From the NCBI GenBank assembly GCA_017963125.1, contig JAGCUA010000066.1:1-52011 (forward strand): a stretch of DNA of 52,011 bases, given 5' to 3'. This document shows positions 18,351 through 25,561 of the stretch, one piece after another. Position 1 is the first letter of the stretch; the number at the start of each line of letters is the position of its first letter. The notes beneath the pieces were generated by a model, which was given only the letters and a program-made list of their open reading frames with translations, ran no database searches and was not told the DNA's origin. This DNA comes from a bacterium. GTDB lineage: Bacteria; UBP6; UBA1177. A program made the position numbers and the translations under genes.

Positions 18351-18378
18351 ATTTTAAGGATTTATGAAAAAAGTGCAA
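18351..18378 (-). promoter_or_regulatory. Predicted promoter of slyD
   Basis: On the minus strand TTGCAC (18373-18378) and TAAAAT (18351-18356) are 16 bases apart, about 55 bases before the start codon. It could also drive the downstream transporter, regulator and glycosyltransferase genes. Confidence 0.6.
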
Positions 18379-18416
18379 AGAATTTGGGCGATAAAAAGGT
18401 GAGAAAGGTTATTTTT

Positions 18417-19949
18417 TTATTCGATCGTCGGCTTGAAAAAGTCAAAGTTGACATATTTGCCGTCTTTGCTCTTTCTGACGGCCATTCCTGGATCGGTTTT
18501 TATGTAGATTTTCAAAATACCGTTCACTTTTTTCGGATAGATGTAGGTGACTTCGGCCTTGAAAGCACGTGTGTCGATAATATTCAGTAAATATTGAGGA
18601 ATTTTGTCAAAATTATGGACGTCGATGACAAATCCGCCGCTTATTTCCCTGAACTGGTAGTCCACTTCGCCGTCAAGCTCCATCGTTATCCGGCTGAATT
18701 CGGGGAATTTCCTGAAGAAAATATTTTTCAGCTTTCCTTTCTTTGCAAGTTTCGTAACGGGAAGATCTGGCAGTTTTTCGCTCAAAGTCGGCTCTTTTTC
18801 CGCTTTGACCACTTTAAGCTGGCGTATTTCGCCGTCTTCTGATTTGACAGCTTTCTTTCTTTCTGCAAGCTGTTTTTCCTCAGCTATACGCTTTTCTTCA
18901 GCAATTCTTTTTTCTTCTTCAGCTTGTTTGAGTTCAGCTAAGCGTTTTTCCTCGGCTATACGCTTCTCTTCGGCAATTCTTTTTTCTTCCTCAGCTTTTT
19001 TGAGTTCCGCGATCCGCTTTTCCTCAGCTAAGCGCTTCTCTTCAGCAATCCGTTTTTCTTCTTCAGCTTTTTTGAGTTCCGCGATCCGCTTTTCCTCGGC
19101 TATACGCTTCTCTTCGGCAAGCCGCTTTTCTTCCTCTGCTTTCTTAAGTTCCGCGAGTCTTTTTTCCTCAGCTAAACGTTTTTCTTCGGCTAAGCTCTTC
19201 TCTTCGGCAATCCGTTTTTCTTCTTCAGCTTTTTTAAGCTCGGCAGCACGTTTCTCTTCTTCGAGAAGTTCGTTCATAAGAGATCTGACCAGTTCTGCTT
19301 CTCTTTCCGCTGCAAGCCGCTGCTTTTCTTCTTCAGCTTTTTTGAGTTCCGCGATCCGTTTTTCCTCGGCTAAGCGCTTTTCTTCCTCCGCTTTTTTGAT
19401 CTCGGCAGCTCGTTTTGCATCAGCAATACGCTTTTCTTCGGCTAACCGCTTCTCTTCCTCTGCTTTTTTGAGTTCGGCTAAGCGTTTTTCTTCTTCAAGC
19501 TGCCTGTTTTCCTCAGCTAAACGTTCTTCTTCGATTTTTCTCTCTTTTTCAGCCTGAGCGAGACGTTCTGTCTCTCTTTTTTCCGCAAATTTCGCAATGA
19601 TCGTGTCGAAATTCTCGTCATCGAGAAAAACCGAACGGCTGAACGCAATTATAATCGTTCCCTTGCGGTTGAAAAAAGTGTACTGAGCTCCAGGCTCGAC
19701 GAAAAAAATGAATCTCGTCATTCCGCCGGAAACGCTTTTTTCGACCGATTTCACCACACCTGGCAAATCTGTCAGACTGGTATCCTGAAAAGTTCCGTTA
19801 GCTTCAAAAACGATTCTTTCCGGGTTGTTCAGACGGTAGGACGAAAAAGTCGGGTTTTCATCAGAACTTTCGAAAATCAGATAGAAATTGTCGTTGTCTT
19901 CAAGTGTCTGCAACGAGAACAGAAAGAGAAAAGCAAAAAGAAAACTCAT
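18417..19949 (-). CDS. AMIN-like exported protein with long E/K/A coiled-coil repeat
   Basis: The 510-residue product starts with a hydrophobic export segment (MSFLFAFLFLFSLQ). Residues of about 15-115 (NNPERIVFEANG, VKSVEKSV, TRFIFFVEPG) and about 400-510 (FPEFSRITMELDGEVDYQF, GGFVIDVHNF, VNGILKIYIK) look like two AMIN-type beta domains, known for periplasmic localisation of amidases and secretins. Between them about 250 residues repeat units such as AELKKAEEEKRLAEEKR, which should form a long charged helix spanning tens of nanometres. This suggests a periplasmic spacer between two envelope-binding heads (inference). The ribosome binding site is weak. It is 18 bases downstream of the acidic-linker lipoprotein gene in an apparent mrp operon. 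Confidence 0.82.
   Translation of the reverse strand: MSFLFAFLFLFSLQTLEDNDNFYLIFESSDENPTFSSYRLNNPERIVFEANGTFQDTSLTDLPGVVKSVEKSVSGGMTRFIFFVEPGAQYTFFNRKGTIIIAFSRSVFLDDENFDTIIAKFAEKRETERLAQAEKERKIEEERLAEENRQLEEEKRLAELKKAEEEKRLAEEKRIADAKRAAEIKKAEEEKRLAEEKRIAELKKAEEEKQRLAAEREAELVRSLMNELLEEEKRAAELKKAEEEKRIAEEKSLAEEKRLAEEKRLAELKKAEEEKRLAEEKRIAEEKRIAELKKAEEEKRIAEEKRLAEEKRIAELKKAEEEKRIAEEKRIAEEKRLAELKQAEEEKRIAEEKRIAEEKQLAERKKAVKSEDGEIRQLKVVKAEKEPTLSEKLPDLPVTKLAKKGKLKNIFFRKFPEFSRITMELDGEVDYQFREISGGFVIDVHNFDKIPQYLLNIIDTRAFKAEVTYIYPKKVNGILKIYIKTDPGMAVRKSKDGKYVNFDFFKPTIE
18860..19560 (-). repeat. In-gene repeats encoding the AEEKR-type coiled coil
   Basis: About 40 imperfect units of 5-17 codons rich in GCC/GAA/AAA encode (A)EEKR(I/L)AE and KKAEEE blocks. 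The run forces long open frames on the opposite strand, for example 18805-19557, which are not genes. Confidence 0.85.
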
Positions 19950-19967
19950 GATTTCAGGCTGTTAGGG

Positions 19968-20777
19968 CTAATCGCCGGAATTGTTGGGAGTGTTTGTTGT
20001 ATCCCATTCGACTATTTCGGCAGCAATGCATTTGCCTTCGGGAATAAGTGTGAAATCGGACAGGTGTTCATCTGTTTCGGCCTGTTTCAGAATAAGATTT
20101 TTGATTCTGCCGGCCGTTCTGTTTATGCCGTCAACGTCCTTGACTTCCGTTATAGTCAGAGTTCCGTGAGTCTGGAAATAGTACTCTTTTGCAACCCCTA
20201 ATTCTGCATCTACCCAGACCGTTACGCACTGTTCGCAGTTCATGTAAGTCTCGTTAAGACCCTTTCCGAGCTCGTATGTTCCCTCTTTGATATCTCCCAT
20301 AAGAAGGATTTTGATTATATCGATCGCGTTGTCGCCCAATGACGGACTTAAATAACCGTTGATTTCATCGGCGTATGCACCACCCATAGTTATTTTCGGA
20401 ACTTCGATCATCGTGCAGCCTTCGGCATTCTGCTCAAATTCCGGATCAGGTTCGTCGGCAGGTTCAGTCGGCTCTGCAGGATTTGTCGGTTCTGTCGGCT
20501 CTATGTCCGTATCTGTATCGGTATTTTCTGCCGGTCCATCAGGATCATCGGTCGGATCTGCATTATCCGTTGTTGTATCGGCTGGATCATCAGTCGAATC
20601 CCCGTTATCCTGAGTTGTATTACTGCTGTCGGAATCCGTTATATCGGTATCCGATGTGTCTGCATCGGAGTCTGTCGTATCTTCAATTTCATCTGAACCG
20701 CCGCACGCTACAAACAAGGAAAGTGCCGAAAACAGAAGAATAAACAGGATTTTTTCAATAAAATTTCTACTTTTCAT
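19968..20777 (-). CDS. Lipoprotein with acidic Asp/Thr/Pro linker
   Basis: The start ATG 20777 (MKSRNFIEKILFILL) lies inside the last codons of the upstream gene (11-base overlap), so translation may be coupled. The signal ends in LSLFVACGGS, a lipobox with the lipidated Cys at about residue 25. A linker of about 90 residues is nearly all D, T, S, P, E and G (DSDADTSDTDITDSDSSN, TEPTNPAEPTEPADEPD). The remaining about 150 residues form a compact domain with cysteines (EGCTMIEVPKI, YMNCEQCVTVW). The family was not recognised; the design is that of a surface-exposed domain held off the membrane by a flexible linker. It sits between the metal-binding lipoprotein and the AMIN-like gene. Confidence 0.85.
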   Translation of the reverse strand: MKSRNFIEKILFILLFSALSLFVACGGSDEIEDTTDSDADTSDTDITDSDSSNTTQDNGDSTDDPADTTTDNADPTDDPDGPAENTDTDTDIEPTEPTNPAEPTEPADEPDPEFEQNAEGCTMIEVPKITMGGAYADEINGYLSPSLGDNAIDIIKILLMGDIKEGTYELGKGLNETYMNCEQCVTVWVDAELGVAKEYYFQTHGTLTITEVKDVDGINRTAGRIKNLILKQAETDEHLSDFTLIPEGKCIAAEIVEWDTTNTPNNSGD

Positions 20778-22458
20778 CAATCAAAGCTCCTTTTATCTCT
20801 TTAGCAGTCTCTCTGATATTTTCGAGAACGTTTTCTTTCAAAGGATCGAGAGTGATAACGCGGACTTTCGTCTCTTCAGCTACCGATTTTATGACTGAAT
20901 CGGGGATCTGAGCCTGCATAAATACGGCTTTTGCGTTATTTTTCTTGATAAAATCTACAACTTTCGCCATATCGACTGCGCCCGGTTCCTTTCCTTCGAT
21001 TTCAAGCGGGATCTGTTTAAGACCGAATCTTTCGGCAAAGTATCCGAAAGCGGGGTGGTGAACTACGAAACTCTTTCCCTCAACGTCTTTGAGAAGAGCC
21101 GCAACTTCGTCGTTGACCTTTTTGATCTCAGCTTTCAGCGCTTCGCCGTTTTCGCGGTAGAACGCTGCATTGTCGGGATCGGCTGCCGAAAGTTCTTCTA
21201 CAGTGTTGTCTGTCATAACGATAAGGTTCATCGGATCGAACCATGTGTGCGGATCGTGCATTCCGTGGTGGTGTCCGCAGCAGCCTTTGTCGCCGCAGCA
21301 TCCTTTTTCGCCGTGGTGACAAGCACACTCCTTGCCGTCTTTGCACCCGCATTTGCAGTCTGCACAGCCTTTACCCTCTTTGCAGTCGCAACCTTTTCCG
21401 TCTTTGCATCCGCATCCGCACTTTTCGCAGCCTTCGCATCCTTTGTCTCCGCCGCAGCAGCCTTTGTCGCCGTGGTGGCATCCGCATTCCTTGCCGTCTT
21501 TGCACCCGCATTTGCAGTCTGCACAGCCTTTACCCTCTTTGCAGTCGCATCTCTTGCCGTCTTTGCATCCGCAGTCGCACTTTTCACAGCCTTCGCAGCC
21601 TTTTTCACCACCGCAGCAGCCTTTGTTACCGTGATGGCAGCTGCACTCTTTGCCCTCTTTGCATCCGCATTTGCAGTCGGCACAGCCTTTACCGTCCTTG
21701 CAGTCACAGCCCTTTCCGTCTTTGCATCCGCAGTCGCACTTTTCACAGCCTTCGCATCCTTTTTCTCCACCGCAGCAGCCTTTCTCGCCGTGGTGACAAG
21801 CGCACTCCTTGCCTTCCTTGCAGCCGCATTTGCAGTCTGCACAAGCTTCGGCGCATGCTTTGCCACAGTGCTTGTGTTCTTCTGCTTTCGGAGCGTCGAA
21901 TCCCGGAAGAGCGCACGCATCTGCGCCGCATTCTTCCTTTTCAAGTTTTTCGCCGTGTCTGCATCCGCATTCCCTGCCTTCCTTGCATCCGCATTTGCAG
22001 TCTGCGCATGCTTCGGCACAACCTTTGTCGCAGTGATGATGAGGATGAAAATGTCCTTCCATTTTGCGGAAATTTATTCCTTTCGCCATATCGGCAAAAC
22101 GAATGTTTTTGTAGTCAGCGGCAAGTTTTTCGATAGAAGCTGCTTCGAAGGGGACTCCGATTTTGAGGTAAAGTGCGGAATCTTTGAGTTCCGCCATCTT
22201 TTTCGGGCCCGGTTCATAAGTTTCAGGCGTGCTTGACGGCTCCATCATCGTGTTGACTTTGACTTTGTCCCTGCCGACCGTTTTGACGATGAAAGCCTGC
22301 GGCGGAATACTGACAGTTACATTGAGAACGTCCCGTTTTTTTGCCGCGGTACTGGCCTCGCTACTGGCTGCGCTGTCCTTGGAAGCGGTTTTTTCACCGC
22401 AGGAAACAAGCACAAAAAGAGCCAGAAACACAACCAAAATTTTCATGATTTTTTTCAT
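20767..22458 (-). CDS. ZnuA-like metal-binding lipoprotein with metallothionein-like insertion
   Basis: The 563-residue product is a cluster-A1 (ZnuA/TroA) substrate-binding protein. It has lipobox LVSC at Cys20, N-lobe VLNVTVSIPPQAFIVKTVG (45-62) and TPETYEPGPKKM (78-88), and C-lobe HDPHTWFDPMN (about 401-411), VVHHPAFGYFAERFGL and VITLDPLKENV, which supply His/Asp metal ligands. The first ligand position normally seen as H in PHxYEP is E79 here. In ordinary ZnuA a short His-rich loop separates the lobes. Here about residues 136-400 form a Cys/His/Lys/Gly-rich block of repeats (CADCKCGCKEGKEC, CHHGEKGCCGGEKGCEGC) with roughly one Cys in four residues, resembling metallothionein. It probably captures zinc or other thiophilic metals in the periplasm. 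No ABC permease or ATPase gene is adjacent. It lies 21 bases downstream of mrp. Confidence 0.92.
   Translation of the reverse strand: MKKIMKILVVFLALFVLVSCGEKTASKDSAASSEASTAAKKRDVLNVTVSIPPQAFIVKTVGRDKVKVNTMMEPSSTPETYEPGPKKMAELKDSALYLKIGVPFEAASIEKLAADYKNIRFADMAKGINFRKMEGHFHPHHHCDKGCAEACADCKCGCKEGRECGCRHGEKLEKEECGADACALPGFDAPKAEEHKHCGKACAEACADCKCGCKEGKECACHHGEKGCCGGEKGCEGCEKCDCGCKDGKGCDCKDGKGCADCKCGCKEGKECSCHHGNKGCCGGEKGCEGCEKCDCGCKDGKRCDCKEGKGCADCKCGCKDGKECGCHHGDKGCCGGDKGCEGCEKCGCGCKDGKGCDCKEGKGCADCKCGCKDGKECACHHGEKGCCGDKGCCGHHHGMHDPHTWFDPMNLIVMTDNTVEELSAADPDNAAFYRENGEALKAEIKKVNDEVAALLKDVEGKSFVVHHPAFGYFAERFGLKQIPLEIEGKEPGAVDMAKVVDFIKKNNAKAVFMQAQIPDSVIKSVAEETKVRVITLDPLKENVLENIRETAKEIKGALIDEK
21250..22040 (-). 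repeat. In-gene tandem repeats of the Cys-rich metal-binding block
   Basis: About four imperfect copies of a unit of some 60 codons (from CADCKCGCK to the next CADCKCGCK) are visible, with an older, more diverged first part near 21880-22040. The repeats also create large open frames in the other five frames, which are artefacts. Confidence 0.85.
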
Positions 22459-22479
22459 GAGACATTCTCCTTTAAAAAA

Positions 22480-23364
22480 TTACTCGCAAATATCCATGAT
22501 CTGCCTTGTGACAGATTCAAACTCTTTTGCTGCCGGATTGCTGTCTGCCGCGTAGACATAAGGAAGTCCGCAGTCGCCCGATTCGCCGATAGCCGGATCG
22601 AACGGGATTTTCCCGAGCAGTTTGATGTTGTATTTTTCGGCGATCTGCGTTCCCGCGCCGGTTTTGAAAATCTGCGTGACTTTGCCGCAGTGCGGGCAGA
22701 TGAAACCGCTCATGTTCTCGACTATTCCGAGAATTTTTATATGTGCTTTTTCGCAGAAGTTGACCGATTTTCTGACATCGGCAGCGGCGACTTCCTGGGG
22801 AGTCGTAACTAAAACTGCGCCTGTAAGGTCGTCGACCGTGTTGATGAGCGAAAGAAGCTCGTCGCCCGTTCCGGGAGGCGAATCGATTACGAGATAATCA
22901 AGCGTTCCCCAGTCGACATCTTTGAAAAACTGCTGGATCATTCCGTGTTTTATCGGGCCTCTCCAGATTATCGCGTCGTCAGAATCCTGAAGGAAAAAGC
23001 CGACCGACATTATTTTGAGTGCGCCGAAAGTGACCGGAAGCAGCTTGTTGTTTTCATTGACATTGATTTTGCCGTCCTTCATGCCGAACATCGTCGGAAT
23101 GCTCGGTCCGTGCAGGTCGATATCGAGAAGACCTGTAGTTTTCCCTTCCAACGCAAGTTTCATCGCCAGGTTTACCGCGACAGAACTTTTGCCGACACCG
23201 CCCTTGCCTGACATGACAAGGATTTTGTTTTTGATTCTGCAGAGATTTTTCTTTATCTCCTGTCTTGCGAGAAACTGCTCGTCGTTTTCATTTGCCATTT
23301 TCTTTTTAGCGCTGCATGTAGTGCTTGTGCAACTTTCACAAGAAGAGTGTTTTTCTTCTGCCAT
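22480..23364 (-). CDS. mrp: Mrp/ApbC/Nbp35-family Fe-S cluster carrier ATPase
   Basis: The start ATG 23364 (MAEEKHSSC) is preceded by GGAGG; the longer frame to 23499 runs through promoter and repeat DNA. The 294-residue P-loop protein has the deviant Walker A MSGKGGVGKSSVAVNLA, switch LLDIDLHGPSIPTMFG and DSPPGTGDELL. A central CPHC (in SGFICPHCGKV) binds a bridging [4Fe-4S] cluster in this family. An N-terminal C-x2-C-x5-C (CESCTSTTC, residues 9-17) recalls the extra N-terminal cluster site of Nbp35-type members. It inserts Fe-S clusters into apo-proteins. It is the first gene of an apparent operon with the Cys-rich metal-binding lipoprotein, a link to metal handling that is inferred only. 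Confidence 0.93.
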   Translation of the reverse strand: MAEEKHSSCESCTSTTCSAKKKMANENDEQFLARQEIKKNLCRIKNKILVMSGKGGVGKSSVAVNLAMKLALEGKTTGLLDIDLHGPSIPTMFGMKDGKINVNENNKLLPVTFGALKIMSVGFFLQDSDDAIIWRGPIKHGMIQQFFKDVDWGTLDYLVIDSPPGTGDELLSLINTVDDLTGAVLVTTPQEVAAADVRKSVNFCEKAHIKILGIVENMSGFICPHCGKVTQIFKTGAGTQIAEKYNIKLLGKIPFDPAIGESGDCGLPYVYAADSNPAAKEFESVTRQIMDICE

Positions 23365-23394
23365 AACCGCCTCCAAATCAACTAAAAACGGAAG

Positions 23395-23422
23395 ATTATA
23401 ATGATTTTTCGCGCCGCGGCAA
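23395..23422 (-). promoter_or_regulatory. Predicted promoter of the mrp operon
   Basis: On the minus strand TTGCCG (23417-23422) and TATAAT (23395-23400) are 16 bases apart, about 30 bases before the start codon. The -35 box is embedded in a GC-rich palindrome (GCGCCGC at 23411-23417, GCGGCGC at 23430-23436). Confidence 0.6.
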
Positions 23423-23436
23423 CTTTCTTGCGGCGC

Positions 23437-23640
23437 TTTTTGCGTTGTAGTTTTTGTCGACGCGCCGAAGAACAGGATCGTTCTTTTCGACGCCGCCAAT
23501 CTTTTTCGTTATAACGTTATTCCGGTATAACGGGATAACGACACAGGGCGGCGAATCGATAATAACGATTCGCGCCGTCGAAATATCGATTCGCGCCTTC
23601 TGCGTTACGTCGTCACGCCGTTACGTCGTCACGATGACAT
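23437..23640. repeat. Dispersed intergenic repeat element, copy 1
   Basis: A 22-base segment at 23476-23497 recurs exactly at 51637-51658. It is followed here by short palindromes (TTATAACG blocks, CGAATCGATAATAACGATTCG), then two copies of CGTTACGTCGTCACG 16 bases apart (23603 and 23619). The second copy of the element also ends in CGTAACGACG/GTGACGTCGTTACG blocks. AAGAAC and GTTCTT around 23470-23486 form a small hairpin. The element's end overlaps the last codons of malic enzyme. Confidence 0.6.
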
Positions 23641-24905
23641 GGCGCGAAAAATCGTGCTTCCAGTTCTTCCCGGTATTTCCCGAGATCGAGTTCAGTGCGG
23701 TTGACGCCTTCTTCAAGAGCGGCTTGCGCGACCGCGAATGCGACTTCGACCAGAACTCTCGGATCGAAAGGTTTCGGGATGATGTAGTTCCTGCCGTATT
23801 CGAGCGAATCGAGCCCGTAAACTTTGAGGACTTCGGGCAGAACAGGCATCTTTGTCACTTTTATGAGTGCTTTTGTCGCCGCCATTTTCATTTTTTCGGT
23901 TATCTGGCTCGCCCTTGCGTCAAGCACACCGCGGAAAATAGCGGGGAAACCTAAAAGATTATTGACCTGATTCGGGAAATCGGTTCTTCCAGTGCCGACA
24001 ATCGCATCGGGACGGGCAATCTTCACTTCTTCATAGGTGATTTCCGGGTCGGGGTTCGCCATCGGGAAAATCACCGGATTCGGTGCCATTTTTTTGAGCA
24101 TTTCCTCTTTGACAAGCCCTTTGATGCTGACTCCGATGTAGATGTCGGCTCCTTCAAAAAGCTCGGAAAGCGACCTCGCAGCAGTGTTTCTATATAAAAA
24201 TTTGTGATATTCCGAAAGTTCGTCTTTCCTGCCTTCAAAAAGAACTCCGTCTTTGTCGTATGCGAAGACGTTTTCCTTTTTCACGCCGCAGTTGATGAGG
24301 TGTTTTGCGATTGCGACACCGGCTGCGCCCGCTCCGGTGATGACGACTTTGCAGTTTTCCGGTTTCTTCCCGGCGATTTCAAGTCCGTTGAGAACTCCGG
24401 CTGCGCAGATGACGGCAGTTCCGTGCTGATCGTCGTGGAAAACGGGTATGTTCATGATTTTCTTGAGTTTTTCTTCGATCTCAAAGCATCTTGGAGACGA
24501 GATGTCCTCAAGGTTTATGCCGCCGAAAGTGGGTTCGAGCGATTTCACTATCTCGACGAATTTGTCGGGATCATGTTCGTCTATCTCGATATCGAAAGCG
24601 TCGATTCCGGCGAAACGCTTGAAAAGAAGCGCCTTTCCCTCCATGACCGGTTTCCCGGCGAGCGCGCCGATATTTCCAAGCCCCAAAACCGCGCTTCCGT
24701 CGCTGATTACTCCGACGAGATTGCCTTTTCCGGTGTAGTCATAGACCGTTTCTGGTTCCGCTTTGATTTCAAGGCAGGGGAGGGCGACTCCCGGAGTGTA
24801 GGCCTTAGACAGATCGGTCTGAGTTGCGCAGACTTTGGATGGAACGACTTCGAGTTTTCCCGGTTTAGGGTTCTTGTGATAACTGAGGACTTCTTCTTTG
24901 TTCAT
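23613..24905 (-). CDS. Malic enzyme (malate to pyruvate and CO2, NAD(P)-dependent)
   Basis: The 430-residue protein is the short bacterial malic enzyme without a phosphotransacetylase extension. Motifs are YTPGVALPC (substrate loop), [37 protein letters not shown] (metal-binding ED), [16 protein letters not shown], the nucleotide-binding [13 protein letters not shown], and MANPDPEI. It oxidatively decarboxylates malate to pyruvate and supplies reducing power. Choice of NAD or NADP is not certain from motifs alone. The last residues ([12 protein letters not shown]) are encoded within the dispersed repeat element, so the native C-terminus was probably replaced. It lies downstream of the initiator tRNA on the same strand. 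Confidence 0.95.
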   Translation of the reverse strand: MNKEEVLSYHKNPKPGKLEVVPSKVCATQTDLSKAYTPGVALPCLEIKAEPETVYDYTGKGNLVGVISDGSAVLGLGNIGALAGKPVMEGKALLFKRFAGIDAFDIEIDEHDPDKFVEIVKSLEPTFGGINLEDISSPRCFEIEEKLKKIMNIPVFHDDQHGTAVICAAGVLNGLEIAGKKPENCKVVITGAGAAGVAIAKHLINCGVKKENVFAYDKDGVLFEGRKDELSEYHKFLYRNTAARSLSELFEGADIYIGVSIKGLVKEEMLKKMAPNPVIFPMANPDPEITYEEVKIARPDAIVGTGRTDFPNQVNNLLGFPAIFRGVLDARASQITEKMKMAATKALIKVTKMPVLPEVLKVYGLDSLEYGRNYIIPKPFDPRVLVEVAFAVAQAALEEGVNRTELDLGKYREELEARFFAPCHRDDVTA

Positions 24906-24967
24906 TCTGTTCTCCGCTCAAAAATCAAGAAACTTAATGAAAATCGTCAAAAGAAGGCAAAAAAAAA

Positions 24968-25043
<76 letters not shown>

Positions 25044-25061
25044 ACCTCGTTGCCGCGCAGT

Positions 25062-25089
25062 ATGATACTCAAAACGTTTTGCGTGTCAA
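25062..25089 (-). promoter_or_regulatory. Predicted promoter of the initiator tRNA
   Basis: On the minus strand TTGACA (25084-25089) and TATCAT (25062-25067) are 16 bases apart, ending about 19 bases before the first tRNA base, with a GC-rich discriminator (ACTGCGCGG). Confidence 0.65.
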
Positions 25090-25108
25090 GTATTTTGCTG
25101 ATTTTAGG

Positions 25109-25561
25109 CTATCTTATTCCTGTGCTGCCGAATCCGCCGGTTGATCTTTGAGTTTCGGAAACCTCTAAAACTATTGAGAAATCTGCCTGCTGAACTGGAG
25201 AAACCACGAGCTGGGCGATGCGATCGCCTTTTTTTATTTCAAAAACCTTATCCGACATGTTGGCTAAAATCACTTTGATTTCACCGCGGTAGTCACTGTC
25301 GACGGTGCCGGGAGAGTTGAGAACGAAAACGCCGTTTTTTGCGGCAAGTCCGCTGCGGCTTCTCACCTGGATCTCGAAATTTTCAGGGATTTCAGGAAAA
25401 AGTCCGGTCGAAACCATTTTCCAACTACCGGGATTTATTGAACAATCTTCGTTTGAGCAGATATCGGCGCCAGCCGCTCCCGTTGTTTTGTATTCGGGAA
25501 GCGACGCGCCGTCAGAAAGTTTGAATTTTATTGAAATTTTATTTGTGGTTGTCTCTGCCAC
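25109..25561 (-). CDS. dut: Deoxyuridine triphosphatase (dUTPase)
   Basis: dUTPase hydrolyses dUTP to dUMP and pyrophosphate. The trimeric dUTPase motifs are in order: TTGAAGADICSN (motif 1), RSRSGLAAKNGV (motif 2), NSPGTVDSDYRGEIKVIL (motif 3), GDRIAQLVVSP (motif 4) and RSTGGFGSTG (C-terminal motif 5). Start choice: an ATG at 25651 would overlap pnp by 113 bases and add about 30 Arg/Glu-rich residues unlike the family. The GTG at 25561, with GGCGGAG just upstream, gives 150 residues, the usual length, and overlaps pnp by 23 bases. The start therefore remains uncertain by a few codons. It is probably cotranscribed behind rpsO and pnp. Confidence 0.92.
   Translation of the reverse strand: MAETTTNKISIKFKLSDGASLPEYKTTGAAGADICSNEDCSINPGSWKMVSTGLFPEIPENFEIQVRSRSGLAAKNGVFVLNSPGTVDSDYRGEIKVILANMSDKVFEIKKGDRIAQLVVSPVQQADFSIVLEVSETQRSTGGFGSTGIR

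Noticed and set aside
18805..19557. 250-residue plus-strand open frame rich in SSAIRFSS
   Set aside because: It is the antisense of the AEEKR coiled-coil repeats, with no ribosome binding site; the minus-strand gene explains it fully.
21250..22040. Tandem repeat block that could be mistaken for a CRISPR array
   Set aside because: The units are coding, of variable sequence in the third base, and have no unique spacers; no cas gene is nearby. No CRISPR array was seen anywhere in the window.
21055..22236. 393-residue open frame on the plus strand (and others of 200-300 residues) over the metal-binding lipoprotein
   Set aside because: They are reverse-strand and shifted-frame readings of the Cys-rich tandem repeats; composition is monotonous (FAVFASA... 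and RR/S-rich) and no start signal is present.
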